From Lucifuga dentata (Eukaryota > Chordata > Actinopteri > Ophidiiformes > Bythitidae): a DNA stretch of 64,000 bases. Position numbers and translations under genes: made by a program. How positions within the stretch are numbered: the stretch's first letter is position 1; each line of letters begins with the position of its first letter. This document shows positions 1 to 12,961 of the stretch, piece by piece. The stretch lies in contig VXCM01001251.1 in assembly GCA_014773175.1 (NCBI GenBank), positions 1-64,000 of the forward strand. Direction: 5' to 3'. The notes under the pieces were generated by a model. That model saw nothing but the letters and a program-made list of their open reading frames with translations, was not told the DNA's origin and did no database searches.

Positions 1-882
1 TTTTTTTTTTTTTTTTTTGAGGAAATGCGTATAATCTGCTTATAACATGACCAAAAAAGATACTTGTTTCTGATTGGCTGTCAGGTTTGCATATATCAGG
101 ACTCCTCAAACACAACAATTTAACCACTAAATCAGTGCACAAGGTCATTAAGCTGGAGGTAACCATAGCAACAATGATTCTGCTATGGTTATTCTGCTAA
201 TTTGGAAGAGTAATTTACTCTGGTCTCTCTGTGAGTAATAAATCGGGCTACAGTTTGTAGTTTTACCTTTTTTTTAATCCACACCACACACACCTTTTTC
301 CTCTGGTGTTACACCTACATCTGTCCCCCTAACAGGTAGGAACCAAAACTACCCTAAAGCAAGGAGCATACAGGACAACTCAAATATTACATGTGTGGTG
401 AAATAAAACAACTTGTAAATTCAGAATAAATAGTGTATGTAAATAATGTAATTAATATCTGTTGTAGAAATAATAATACAACATAACTCGACAATTCCTA
501 AAATAATAACATGCCATAATGTACAGTGTAACTAAATTACAAACCTAATTAAATAGAATAACTTAAATAAGTAGAAATGCATTTCCTGAAGAAAATGTGC
601 CTGTGATTGCACTGCTGAAGGTTGTGCTGTACAGACGCTGAAAAGCTGAAGTTTATCAATTAACAGCTCAAAAAACTGCTGAAGGTGAAAATAAAAGTCT
701 GACAAGTTTAGAAAGAATATGACAGCAAAAATATTACATCTACAAAAACATACACACTCACTGTAAAGGCTGAATGAGAATTCTTGTGTTAATTTTAAGG
801 TGATGATGTTTACATGGCTGCCAATTTCTGTGTAATTATGGTGTTTACGTTACATTTGAAAACAACTGACTTATTATCATAA

Positions 883-1239
883 AGGACCATACCAGCGATC
901 ATGCATGTTTGAGCCCAATATATACAACATACTGTATAGTATGTTACTGACAACATATATACATACATTTCCAAAACATAAAACAATAGTAAATAAATAG
1001 TAGTTTTCCTGTTTCAGGTGACACACCCCCTTAAAATTCAGTGTTTTGCCTTTTAACATTTATGCACAATTACAGAAGATACGGTTGTTTTACTTTCTCT
1101 GTAAAAGCCATCTTCATATTTCCTGGCGGAAAATATAGTCACTTAAATAGTATATTTTAGGAAATGGTTGGTAGTAACATAATGCGACTACAGGTTGTAT
1201 GTCTTGTGCTCAAACATGCAAAATCACCGGTATGTTCCT
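883..1239. mobile_element. MITE, AGGACCATACC family (diverged, short)
   Basis: Terminal inverted repeats: aggaccataccagcgatc on the left and ccggtatgttcct on the right. The right flank is TTAA; the left has decayed to ATAA. Interior words (forward tcaggtgacacaccc) tie it to the other copies. Confidence 0.75.
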
Positions 1240-3667
1240 TTAAACAGGTATAGAGGCTCCAGAGAGTACAGAGGAAAATTATGTGGCATAAAAATGTTGA
1301 GATTGGAAAACAAATATATTACATCTGCTCAAAAAAATAGAACTGCTTTAACTGTTTAAACTGTTTAGTTTAAATAGTAAAGCATGAAATTGTTAAAATT
1401 ACACAAATTTACGCTTCACTGCTGTGAGTGAAAGTTTGGCACATGATCTAAAAAAAAAAAAAAAAANAAAAAAAAAAAAAAAAGAAAAAGCAGAAAACAT
1501 TCCTCAAACTTAGATTATATAAATCTTTATATGTCAAATTTAGATTGTAAGGGGACCATAATTAGGTCAAATGGGCAATTTTAAATTTATTCACAGTTTG
1601 CAGCTTGAATATAACATACTCTTATTTTTAATATTTTATTACATCTACTATACACACTTCTTGAAGGTATATAAACTGCAAAGTGCAAAATCTGAATTAT
1701 CAAAATAATTTCTCATAAACACCTTAAACCTTTTGGAGATTGTGTTTGTTATAGAATATTCTGATAATTATTAGAAGTACATACAGTAAAATGGTATTAT
1801 ATCATGTTTCTAACCAAGACAGCCAAATACTACACACATATCTGAATATTACCAATCATTGATAAAGTGTGAATGCTGAAATCAATATAAAGCTGGAGAA
1901 TGAGTAGGAGACAAATAATTTACACACACATTTGTTTGGCAGAAAATCTCCTTCATTTGATAAACAAATTACTTATACATGTTTATAAAAGTCATGTATG
2001 TGATATGAAATCTGCTTGACATGTATGATATATATATAATACAAATGATCAAGCATATTAAAGTTGTTTTAAACATGGATCCCAGTGTAGCTCACTACAT
2101 ACAGCGCTGGGTTTCATATTCACTAATTGAAAATAATTCTATTTCAGGTTATCACAGTTATTCTTTTCAGTGCTTCATCCACCTTTAAACATAATCCATA
2201 ATGTGTATATAAACATTTTCACATCAAATTAAATTATATAATGTCCAGAAAACACCATCTGGAATCAATAAAGAAAATTTACTGCATAAAATGTGTCCAG
2301 CTCAGTTATAATAAAAAGTAATAATAAATTATATTGACATACGAACATCTGCTTTGAATGTGAGCATAATTCATCTTTTAGTGTTAACAGTCACAGAATG
2401 AGATACAATCTCAAAACAAGAGGAAGTCATGCAGCGGGAAATTAAAGTGCAAACTACAATATAAAAAAGAACAGTTTCTTATTTTTTAAAAATATTAACC
2501 TTCTATAAGATGCTGAGCAGGTCTGCCTTTACATCATAACTACATTTACTTCATCTGCTTATCCTTCATTATCCATTTATTTCATCATCTTTGGTAGTGT
2601 TTTCTTCTTTATTTTTTTAGTTTAAAGGAAAATTCCACCCCCAGACTCCCTTGGATAGTATAAATAACTTTTCTCGACTGTTCTCACTTCTCTAAAGCGA
2701 TAACACACAGCGTGTTACAGCTGCTTTGCATTCTGGTTGATGAAGCTTTTGTCTGGTGTCTCATCCTAACAGGGCTGAAGTGTTTTATGGTGGATTTTCC
2801 TTTTTTATTTAATAAACTGATGCTGCCACTGTGGTTCATGTTAAAATGAAGCAGCAACTGTATCGGCTGCTTTTCTTAAACTGCAGTTCCAACAACAGCC
2901 ACTAGATGCTGGATCCAAGAAATCCATTCAAAATGTCCAGGAATGCTTCTGAAAAGTGGAATTTGTTTTTTTTCTAAAAGAAGTTAGTGTCTCAGCAGTT
3001 AATTCCACTTCCATTAAATGTCATGAAAATCATTATTACAGTAAAGCCAAACTCTGAATAAACAACTTCACAAATCCCAGAATTGCTTAATTGTTCGATT
3101 TACACAACACATTTTCCTGTAATCTAACTGCTTGAAGACATTATGGTGCACAAACTGTGAAACTGAGTATAGATCTGGACCTGGGAGGAGATGACTGATG
3201 TCTGAAACTGGCACTCGTTAAACCTCATGTGAAAAGTTAAAACACACAATACGTTAGTATGATTTGGCCCCAAATCAGGAGGAGCTGCTCTCTTTTCTAG
3301 CGTTTGCACTATTCTGTGCAGAAAAGAAAAAAGAGACAGAAAGTCACTTCTGTCCCCTCTTGACCATTCTAGGAGCTTGTTGTCGGTCTCCTTAAAATAT
3401 TCGAGTGTCTCAGATTTTCCATTGATAATTCCAAACATGCTTTGAAAATGTTCTGGGACAGCGTTTCTGAACTTTCAAACTTAACAGGCACAAGCAGGGG
3501 TTTTGATCTGACCTGGGGTTTTTTCTCAGATCAGATCAGAACTTCAATCATGTATCATGAGCTTGGTATAATGATATATCAAAGCTTAAAGAAAAGAATG
3601 TTTACTTGACAAGCGTCTCATCCAGCCTCACCCACGCTTCTTCCCCTTTGATCACATTTTTTGGTGT

Positions 3668-3673
3668 TTTATT
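3668..3673 (-). promoter_or_regulatory. Possible polyadenylation signal of lrrc32
   Basis: AATAAA on the minus strand about 165 nt after the lrrc32 stop. A longer 3' UTR is also possible, because other AATAAA words lie further downstream, for example near 2606. Confidence 0.3.
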
Positions 3674-3838
3674 CTAATAATCAACAAAGACCCAGGTATA
3701 AAAATTTCCCTTCAGAAACCTGTGGCCTATTTCCACATTTGTCTGCCAGTCAGTTAAAACTTCCAGACTTCTCTAAATTCATCCATGTCCCTGCAGGTCC
3801 ATTGTTCTTACGTTTTGGGGGGCAAAAAAACCAAAATG

Positions 3839-5764
3839 TTATGCAGCAAAGCTTCGGTGGTGCTTCTGTTTTCTTGAGTGGCACAACTTCACCAGCAGTC
3901 CTAGCACAATTATCACCACTAACGCTATCACCACAACAACAATAATGCTTATGCTTCTATTGTCTGGAGTGTGACACATTTCCTGGGTCACAGTTTCTAT
4001 GTTTACAGGCTCCGAATCCTCCATGTAGACGCAAGTCACAGTTTCGATGTCGGGAACGACCACGGCCGAGCGCTGAACCATGTGGAGGAAGCGGAGGCTG
4101 CTGCAGCAGCTGAGGGGATTGGAGCCCATGTAGAGGGTTTTCAGCGAGCGCTCCAGGGCGAGCACCGCGCTGTACTCCAGCGTCACGAGGTTGTTGTTTT
4201 GTAGGTTCAGCGACTCAATGGAAGACTCTTTGTTCCACAGTGGGAGAGTGGTCAGCTGGTTGGTTGACAGGTCGACGTATTTGAGCCTGGTGAACGATGA
4301 CAGGTCTGTGTTTAACTGGGAGATGTTGTTTTCCCTGAGGAAGAGGTGAACCAAGGAATTCTTGAGACCAGAAAGGGAATCGGGGTCCATCTGTAAGCCT
4401 GGGTTCAGGGACAGGTCCAAAAACTTCAGAGGGGTGTTTGAAAACATGTTCGCGGGCAGATGCTTCAGGTTGTTTTCAGAGAGGTATAAGAACTGCAAGT
4501 TTGGAATGGAAGAAAAGGAAACACAACCTGGAGGGTCCTGGAGGATTTGGTCCGTCAGCGTTGGCTCGGTCTCTGTTTGCAGCGAGATGCAGATTTTCAG
4601 GTTGTTCTGCTGGAGCTGCAGGTACCTGAGGTTTGGAAGTCTTTGGAAGGTTTGATGGTGCAGGGTGATGAGGTCATTTCCCTGTAAGAACAGCTCTTCC
4701 AGAGATTGCTGAGTTCTTTCCCCAAATGACAGGGTCTGCAGGGAGTTATAGCTCAGATCCATAACCTTCACATTCTGCAGAAGTTCTTCATTAGTGATAA
4801 CAAATGAGCTAATGCAGTTATTGCTCACGTTCAGGACTTCGAGGGACACCATACAACAAAAAAAGGACTGGGGTATGCTTTTGATTTGGTTGTAACTCAG
4901 GTCCAGGTATTTTAGCTTTGAAAGGACTTGATGTCTGTTGCTTAAACCCGGTGAAGTACGAGTTAAAAACGTCTCCCTGAAGTTTGCCAGTTCCTCCAAC
5001 GTGCCTGTAAAGTTGACGCTCTGGAGCTGGTTTCTTGAAACATCCAGGTACTCCAGCTTGTTCCTCCTTGGGAGAAGCGGAAAATAAGGCATTTTGTTTT
5101 CGCTCAGATCGAGAGAGAGGAGTTCGTACATGTCATTCGAGTCTGTGGTTTGGAACATCTCCATGCTGTTCTTACTGAGATTAAGCACCTTTAATTTACC
5201 CAGATTAAAGTCTGTGATGCAAGTGATTGAGTTCTTTGACAAATCGAGTTCAGTCAGATGAGGCAGCAAGTCAAACGCTCCATCTTCAATCTCCAAGATG
5301 ACGTTGTTGTGGAGGTTGATTCTTTTCAACCCCAAGGATCCGTGAAAGGTGTTTTGTGCTATTTTGGTGATGCTGTTGCTGTTCAAAGAAAGGTTTGCCA
5401 GAGACGGAGAGTCAGCCAGGAAGTATTCTGTCATCCCTGTGTACAGCCCGTTACTTGACAGATCAAGCGACTCTACGGCCGTAAGAGGACCGACGCTGGT
5501 TTTAGAAAGAGCGAAAACATTTAGATGATTCCTGGACAGATCCAGGACTTTCAGGTCGGCCATGTCTTTGAACAAGCCAGGCTGGATGAAGTGGATCTTG
5601 TTAGAATGGAGATCCAGACGGCTCAGGCTGGTATGAAATGCCAGAGTTTCCCGGGTGAGGTTTTGCAGCACGTTGCGTGAAAGGTCCAGTGTTTGGATTC
5701 CACGAGGAAGGTCGGCTGGTGCACTTCTGAGGCTGAGATTGCTGCAAAACGCGTCCATCTGGAC
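3839..5764 (-). CDS. lrrc32: lrrc32 exon 2: LRR ectodomain, membrane helix and tail
   Basis: One open frame of 641 codons plus stop. The acceptor is a pyrimidine-rich tract ending in ctcag directly before GTCCAGATG at 5764. The frame stays open for 30 codons upstream of the acceptor, which makes a false N-terminus (MAFSVCSG...) with no signal peptide. That stretch is intron. Confidence 0.95.
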   Translation of the reverse strand, partial: VQMDAFCSNLSLRSAPADLPRGIQTLDLSRNVLQNLTRETLAFHTSLSRLDLHSNKIHFIQPGLFKDMADLKVLDLSRNHLNVFALSKTSVGPLTAVESLDLSSNGLYTGMTEYFLADSPSLANLSLNSNSITKIAQNTFHGSLGLKRINLHNNVILEIEDGAFDLLPHLTELDLSKNSITCITDFNLGKLKVLNLSKNSMEMFQTTDSNDMYELLSLDLSENKMPYFPLLPRRNKLEYLDVSRNQLQSVNFTGTLEELANFRETFLTRTSPGLSNRHQVLSKLKYLDLSYNQIKSIPQSFFCCMVSLEVLNVSNNCISSFVITNEELLQNVKVMDLSYNSLQTLSFGERTQQSLEELFLQGNDLITLHHQTFQRLPNLRYLQLQQNNLKICISLQTETEPTLTDQILQDPPGCVSFSSIPNLQFLYLSENNLKHLPANMFSNTPLKFLDLSLNPGLQMDPDSLSGLKNSLVHLFLRENNISQLNTDLSSFTRLKYVDLSTNQLTTLPLWNKESSIESLNLQNNNLVTLEYSAVLALERSLKTLYMGSNPLSCCSSLRFLHMVQRSAVVVPDIETVTCVYMEDSEPVNIETVTQEMCHTPDNRSISIIVVVVIALVVIIVLGLLVKLCHSRKQKHHRSFAA

Positions 5765-8159
5765 CTGAGAAGGAAGATAAACACACGTCTGATTATCTCG
5801 GCTTGCTGCCAGATTTCTTTCATGACACACACCAGAGCAAACGCTGAAAGCCAATGTGGAGAGTCTGTGCGTCCATGTTTATTTGCAGCGAGAAAATCCT
5901 CTGAGGTTTATGATGAAACCTTCTTCTAATAAACCGGTTTTACAATGGGTCTTTCACTTTGAGTTTATCCAAAAAGTTAAACGAAGCTGCTTTTCATTGG
6001 TTGATAATATTGGATTCATTCCCTGTTATTTTAATCAATTCAATAATACAACTTCAAAAGTTTTATCTTTCCCTGCATGGGTTTAAATGTTTAGTATTTT
6101 ACCAGCCAACTGAGTTTTTGTCCTCTTTTCCTTAATAGAGTAAAATATTTAAAGGACAATACCAGTGATTTTGCATGTTTGAGCCAATATATACAATCAC
6201 ACATTACACGTTGTGTTACTGACAAACATTTCCCCAAATATACTACTTTAGCCGTAAATTTTAGATTGTTTTCCCTACCTTCCAGATTGCCATTGGTTTC
6301 AGTTCATTCCTATATGCTATTAAAATAAACTTGCAGAGATCTTAAATACATTTAATCCACAATTTATCACAGTGAACATGTCAAGTGGTTTTTTTTTGTC
6401 GAACTAACTTTATTTAACTGATCCAACACAGAAGATGTATTTCTCCGCCAGAAAATATAGTCCCAGCAGAAGACAGCTTTTACAGAGAAATTAAAAATGA
6501 CTGACATAAATTAGCTGGTGAAATTTAAGGTGGGTTGGTCACTTGAACATTTCATTTGAAAAGATGAGGGAATTTTGCAAAATAACAGCAAAACTAAAAT
6601 AAGGTTTTGGAAATTGTTTGTTAGTGTGTATAGGGTAGTATTTATTGGGTTTAAACATGCAAAATCATTGATATGGTCCTTTAATTTATTAGTCCAGCTT
6701 ATAATTGAAGCCATATGGTCTGACCCCCGTCCAAAAACAGCTCGTAAAACTGTCTCCTGCTGGATTTTTTTCCCTCTGAGGCCCGAGGTTCCTGGCATAT
6801 TTGTGGTATCTGGTCTTAAGTCGATGGTATTTGTTACGGCTGATTATAAACAAACATCTCAGACTTTTCCATTCCAGATACGGCTCAGGCCTCTTCTCCA
6901 AAAATCTTGTTCATCACAGCCTGGCATATGAAAAGTTACAGACAGGACAAAGCTAATCTTCCTAAAACTCCAGCATTTTTCATCACGTTCAGCGTTAGCT
7001 AATTCATACAGTTTCACGAGCTGAAAACCTAAAAGTGTAAAACTCCAGAAAATATCCATGACTATTATGATGCACGTATTCCTTAGTGATGCATCACTAA
7101 GGAATACGTGCATCATAATATTCATCATATTCTAGCAAGAACAGTTAGTGAACCCTTTATAATAACCTGTATTTCATCACATGTTCTGAGCGTCATCTAA
7201 AACACATCCTTCCTAAACTAATAACACACACGACTGTATTTTCCATGAGTTTATTGTGTATTGTTTAGTTATTATATTACAGGATGGTAACAGTACGTGT
7301 GAATCTTGTATTTAATAACCTCTTTTAGCAGCAAAAGGCTGATCAGACGTACACAGTGGTGAGAAGGAGTTTTATTCCTCCGTTCTTCAGTTTTTCTGAC
7401 AGGAATAATCTCAGCAGGTTTGATGTCTGATAAAACTCAGAAAAATACAAAATTCTGCTGCTGATTTATTTATATGTTCCAATCAATGTCTTCTTGTGTC
7501 ATTACAAACACACACATACATACAGTACATACATACATATACACACACAGAGTACAAACACACATACATACTGTACATAGAGTACGTACACACATACATC
7601 CATACATATATACAGTACATACATAAATACATACATATACACATACACACTACATACATACATACACACATACATCCATACATATATACAGTACATACAT
7701 AAATACATACATATACACATACACACTACATACATACATACATACATACATACATACATACAAACATATATACATACATACAGGCACACATACATAGACT
7801 ACATACATATATACACATACATAAATACATATATATACACATNATACAGGCACACATACATAGACTACATACATATATACACATACATAAATACATATAT
7901 ATACACATATACACATACATACATACAGTACATCCACACATACAGGCACATACATACATAGAGTGCATACATACATACAAACATATATACATACATACGG
8001 GCACACATACATAGAGTACATACATACATACACATACATAAATACATATATACACATATACACATACATAGATACAGTACATCCATACATACATACATAT
8101 AGTACATACATAAATACATACATATATACACACACAGTACATACAGTACACATACATAA

Positions 8160-8215
<56 letters not shown>

Positions 8216-9151
8216 TATGGTAGTAATCTACCTGCTGTAAAAACAGTTAAAGCTGGTAGGTTTTCCTCTGAAAAATCCCCAGCAAATAGAAATGAAGTAT
8301 TTATGTATTTTGGTTTGTCACTTATTAACCAGAAGAGGATCTGGGTGATTCACTATAGTAGTGATGAAAAAAAAAAAACAGCAGCAGCTGCAGAAACTCA
8401 AACATCATCTGCAGAAGGCGGAAGGGAGAGATGCCATAGCCGCTGGAAACATGTTAAACACATTAAAACCAACGATAAATGCAAGAAGTAACATGAAGAT
8501 GTGTATAAAAGGTGTTGTATATCTTAAAGTAGTCTGAGTACTAAAGAAATCTTAACCTTCACTCAAAGATTTTATCTTCAGACATGCGATAATTCCACCT
8601 GTTCTGATCTGATTCAGCTTGTTTGGAGGAGTGTAATCTTGACACGACTGCAGGATCTGCTTCACTCTGCCTTTTTTTTCACTCGACTATTTTTAGAAAA
8701 TTCCTAAGCGGAGCCACACAGCAGTGGGAATAAGTGGAATTATCTCATCGCACGTCAGATTTCTGTTTAAATGACTGGAACTAAAACTAATAAACTGCAT
8801 CTGATCAGATCCCAGGCATTCAAATCATCCACCTGTTTGCAGATTGTGAAAATCCTAAAACACCTGATGGATTAGATACTTCATCCCTGCTGCTGTGTGA
8901 CCCCAGAAAAATAAAAAAGGGAATAATCCACCTAAAAGTTTCCATAATAACAATAATTTAAAAAACAAAATCACCTTAACGTGGCACAGATAAACAGTAT
9001 TCTGAACCATGTGAGTCCCTGTTCACCAGATGCTTTATCATTTTATTTTTTTTTTACTTACAACTTCGCATGATGGGAGGTGGCGTGGAGGCCGTGCAGA
9101 CGCCGCAACACAGCCAAGAAAAAGCGGGAAGAGCAGCTGGAGGGACGCCAT
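3839..9151 (-). CDS. lrrc32: Transforming growth factor beta activator LRRC32 (GARP), complete, two coding exons
   Basis: CDS is complement(join(3839..5764,9062..9151)), 671 aa; human LRRC32 is about 662 aa. Residues 1-19 form a signal peptide (MASLQLLFPLFLGCVAASA). About 20 leucine-rich repeats follow, then a C-terminal LRR cap with paired cysteines (NPLSCCSS, near 580), a single membrane helix at about 635-655 and a short basic tail. Landmarks shared with human GARP are DLSSNGLYTG, IEDGAFD, NSITCITDF and SLNPGLQ. From family knowledge, GARP holds latent TGF-beta at the cell surface through disulfides from two cysteines (human C211 and C350). Fish C212 and C347 sit in the equivalent contexts, so the function is probably kept. 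The alternative, LRRC33/NRROS, fits these landmarks less well. Both splice sites are GT-AG and the phase is 0. An in-frame Met at 5852-5854 is intronic and not the start. Confidence 0.93.
6153..6680. mobile_element. MITE, AGGACCATACC family, in the lrrc32 intron
   Basis: Starts aggacaataccagtgat, ends gatatggtcct, with TTAA on both sides. Confidence 0.8.
7064..7119. repeat. Perfect 56-bp palindrome
   Basis: Two exact 28-nt inverted halves meeting at tgatgcatca with no spacer. It lies in the lrrc32 intron and could extrude as a cruciform. Confidence 0.95.
7505..8212. repeat. Compound microsatellite (TACA)n / (CATA)n ending in (CA)n
   Basis: About 700 bp of tetranucleotide TACA/CATA units with interspersed CACA, ending in a (CA) run at about 8162-8212. 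A single n at 7843 is flanked by an exact direct duplication. Long open frames here (Met/Tyr/Val/Cys-rich) are only repeat translations. Confidence 0.97.
9062..9151 (-). CDS. lrrc32: lrrc32 exon 1: start codon and signal peptide
   Basis: Thirty codons from ATG at 9151 encode a hydrophobic signal peptide followed by RPPRHLPSCEV. The exon ends at a strong donor (GTT|gtaagt) in phase 0. Joined to exon 2 it reads SCEV-VQMDAFC, the N-terminal cysteine cap seen before the first LRR in GARP. The exon is too short for a simple ORF scan. Confidence 0.88.
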
Positions 9152-10678
9152 GGTGCTGCAGGCGGGAGATCCAAACCACCGTTAGCAAGACGAAGGCAGG
9201 AACCTTGCAGGAGGTGATATGACAGATCGAAAGGAAAGGAAGAGGGAAGTAAGCCTACCTATTCTGACATGCTGACCTATGACGGCGCTATTTAAGCCCT
9301 GAAAATACAAAAGGGGCTTTTTGTTGATTGTTATGCTGACATTTCTGCATTATATTATACCCTTATAGACCTGAGCTTACTGGGGAAAGAATGAGTAAGA
9401 AACCGAATCTGAAGGGTTTCCGTCGACCCAGTCAATTCAGACCGACAAGTTAAAAATAGAAAAACAGTTCTGAGCTTTGTTTACTCTAGACCTGTGATTC
9501 ATTTTGTAAGACACATAAGATCTGTCCCTCATTATTTGGCGGAAATTTGCTAAAACATTTCCTGATACTGTGGCCTGATCAAAACAAAAATAATCTTGTA
9601 AGGTAAGTAATGTGGGAGTAAGTCTGATTATGGTGATAATGCGTGCATGGTAAATACCCAGGGAGGGTTTTTACCAGGCTCAACATCAGATAAAGGTGGT
9701 AATCACATGGAAATTCAGCTGAAACTAAAGATATACGCGATTAAATTAAAAGACTTTAATTAAAAGATTTAATTAAATTAAAAGACAGCCTCCAGCAATC
9801 AATGTGTCAGAAGTGACTTTAGACTCCAGAGGGTTCATGAATGCATCATGAAGCTGTTATAAAACTCTTATTAAAGACGTGTTGCAGAGATTCTCACCTA
9901 AGAACCACATTTCCACTCAGATTTGTTTTTCGTTCTTCATCTGTGAGCAGATGAGAGTCACTTGCAGCAACATGCAGCATAAAATGTGACTTATACAGCT
10001 TCTTTATTCAAAGTCTGACTGCATTTGCATGGCTTTGGTTTCGTTTAGCAATTAACAGACTGTAAATGTAACACGATCACACTGATAATCAGCCAGTCAA
10101 ATGGAACCAGTCCACCAGCTGATGAACAGAACTCTGCAGGACTTCTGCCTAACGTGTGGATCTGCTGTGGGAAGTGTGACGCTCCAGGGAACATTTGGAG
10201 CTTTTTTTGTGTGTGTGTGTGTGTGTTCTGTCAGCCTGAAAGTTGAGTTGTCCTTCACTCTAATGTTAAACAACATACGGCCTTCCACCATGGATCCATG
10301 TAATCATGGACAGATGTTAACAAACTGCATCTGACCTCACAGCACGTTTCCAAGAAATGGAGCACCGAGGATTCCAAAACCCAAACGAAGCAGCAACAGC
10401 AACACATTTGAAGCAGACTTTGAAGGCTTAATAGATGTGAAAATTTACCTCACTTTCAGCTGATGACTAATCTTTGGAGTGCCTCCTGACCATGTTGTTT
10501 TCACATCCTCAGCGAGCACCCCCACCCACTCACGGATCGATACACGAGCAAACACCGCAAGCCAAACTCTCCTCTCAGCTGACTCTCCTCATGGCAGGCT
10601 GCTGTCCAGCCATCGCATCCTGTGAGAATATCCTGCACGGCTCTGCCTGTTCCCCCTCCCACTCTGCTCTGGGAAATG

Positions 10679-10688
10679 CCTTATAAGG
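10679..10688. promoter_or_regulatory. Consensus CArG box (CCTTATAAGG) upstream of lrrc32
   Basis: A perfect CC(A/T)6GG palindrome in a locally GC-rich stretch (about 10480-10760), roughly 1.5 kb upstream of the lrrc32 start codon. CArG boxes bind SRF; the core also contains TTATAA. Use as a promoter is inference only. Confidence 0.3.
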
Positions 10689-11300
10689 GGGGTTGGGAAG
10701 TCCAGTTTTATGCTCCAGTTCAAGGAGGCACCCCCCACCTCCCCCCAAAAACCCTTGATTCATCAGAAGGTTTGACAATTTCTTTGGAAACGGCTCGGAT
10801 GTTTTCTCAGACTCTTTGGGTTGATGTTCATTTCATTCCTTTTTAACACAAAGCTTCAATTTCTATCAGATTTTTATGTATAATTTTTTAAGAACAACAT
10901 TTTTGCTCGTACAAACAGCTTTTTCTGTACATAAAAAAAAAAAAAAAAAAANAAAAAAAAAAAAAAAAAATCAGCCAAAAATAGACGCATCACACATCCA
11001 CAAATCACACATCCTATTTGTGACTGTGGGAATAAAACCACGTGTCATGTGGCTTTTCTCTGGTTAGACATAGAAAAAAAACAGCCTCATAGCCACTGTA
11101 ATTATAATGAGTAATAATTGTTATGATAACCAACTTTACATAACTGTGCTGTAATTTAAGTGAATGAGGAGTTCTGTGACTACTGTGAAAGAACCCTTGA
11201 GCAAGGCAACGACCCTCAGTGACAACAATGGCAAATAATAATGTAACTTAAAGTCAGCAGTATTGCAAAAAAATACCCAAATATTGTATTTTACAAAATG

Positions 11301-11348
<48 letters not shown>

Positions 11349-12589
11349 AGTCATATTCAGTTATATTATGGGATGTTATTTATACCACTAAGCCTATTGA
11401 CACTGAGCTCCACACATACCGGACCAGCAGAATCCCTGTTTAATTGCTTGATGCTGTGATTAGTCCAAATATAAAATGACACAGAAAATCTGCCTTTTTT
11501 TAAAGGTGTTCATTAAGAACTACAGCTGTTTGTTGTACATTCAAAGATCTGGAAAAGTTATTTTTACGTTAATTTTTTTTTTTTAAATATGATGCTTTTT
11601 CATGAATAAGAACAAGATTTACACTTTAAAATCACTGCATTGTTTCACATTGAAAACATAGCAATGTATGAGTTTTCCAGCCTCTTAGTAGTTTTGATTA
11701 CAGAATATACCTGTAGAGTTTTGTATTAATTTCCTGACAGGTTACGTTTAATGTACACGTACGCATTAATGTGTTTACAGTTGGCTTTAATATAAAAGTA
11801 AAGGGTGAGAAAACAATAGTTGAAATGACACAAATAAGCGTAAAGGAGTCTGACCTGGTCTCTGGTCCTGCAGCCTCTCAGCAGCAGCAGCAGCAGCAGC
11901 TTTGGTTTCATATTCACCATCCTTTCATCTTTCATGGTGTTTTATCAGTGGTGTCATGTGTTGGGTTCACACACATCCTCGCAGATCAGATTTCAAATGA
12001 AGCACACCTCACCATGCTGCCTCCCTTGTCCCCATTTACTGTATTTTCCTGGGATTTCCAGACTTTTTGTTTCCCTTTCCAGGCAGGACAACATCAGCAT
12101 CCCTGCCGGGTTTGGATACAGTTTCTGTTAGGAAGGATTGTTATTTAAAGACATTCATCAGGAATTCAGGTGGAGAAGAGATTCATTTTAAAACAACAAC
12201 AACATCAACAACAACAACACCATTTTGCAATGCATGATGCAATTCTTACCTGTTGAATGTTTTCTAAGGTCAATCCTGCCCCCTACTGCTGAGACTGGAA
12301 CATTGCATGTTATGAAGACGTTATGTAACAGGTAATGTACACACATGAGTAATATAGCCTAGTATAATCTGAAAAAAATCCCTTGCTTTTGAAGACTACA
12401 TCAGAAAATAAACAAATGTTTCAGTGAAAACCTGTCGATACACATTTGGGTTGATTGATAATTTATGAGCCTGACACATAATGTAATATTCTTGTGGAAG
12501 AAACCAAATATAATTCCTTGTCTGTTTTGCATATAAGATACATTATTTAAATTCAACGATTATGATTTAGTTCCAAAAGATCTCAAGCT

Positions 12590-12900
12590 CTGCAAGTTGT
12601 ACAATATTTAATGTTTGATGAGGATAATGCACCTGCACACACATCAATGGAGATCATAGCAGCCAGAATTGGTTTGACCTCCTCTGATTTTCAGCTCCTC
12701 TTAAACATGAGAAAGTCTTTACCTGGTTTTACCTCAGTGATGATGTCATATGATGATGTCACTGAGAATTTCTTGGAAGGCCAAGAAAATAACTTCTATA
12801 AAACATTTATAAATCCCTCCAGAAATCTGATCTGTCATTGCACAAATTGGAAAAACAAGCAAATTTTCCCGCAGAAAAATGCCAGAATATCCTGACAGCT
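12590..12900 (+). pseudogene. Decayed mariner transposase C-terminal fragment
   Basis: The frame contains FDEDNAPAHTSMEIIAA, the mariner D,D(34)D second-Asp motif (DNAPAHTS), followed after a deletion by FLEGQENNFYKTFI, which resembles the mariner C-terminus. The catalytic core between them (the PPYSPDLAP region) is missing, so it cannot be active. Confidence 0.75.
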
Positions 12901-12907
12901 GTGCAAA

Positions 12908-12921
12908 CCAAACCACACCCA

Positions 12922-12957
<36 letters not shown>
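12908..12957. repeat. (CA)n microsatellite
   Basis: CCACAC variants leading into an uninterrupted CA run. Confidence 0.95.

Positions 12958-12961
<4 letters not shown>

Larger units (their letters stand above)
1..3838. other. Downstream flank of lrrc32, no gene seen
   Basis: AT-rich DNA with no open frame that looks coding. It holds a poly-T start, a TTAA-flanked MITE copy (883-1239), a poly-A run broken by a single n (1467), and probably the lrrc32 3' UTR in the last 100 to 1300 bases. Confidence 0.6.

Noticed and set aside
5765..5854. Upstream Met at 5854 as the lrrc32 start
   Set aside because: It lacks a signal peptide and lies before a strong acceptor; the 9062-9151 exon supplies a proper signal peptide in phase.
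7483..8223. Long open frames rich in Met, Tyr, Val, Cys on both strands
   Set aside because: They are translations of the TACA/CA microsatellite in every frame, with no splice or start context.
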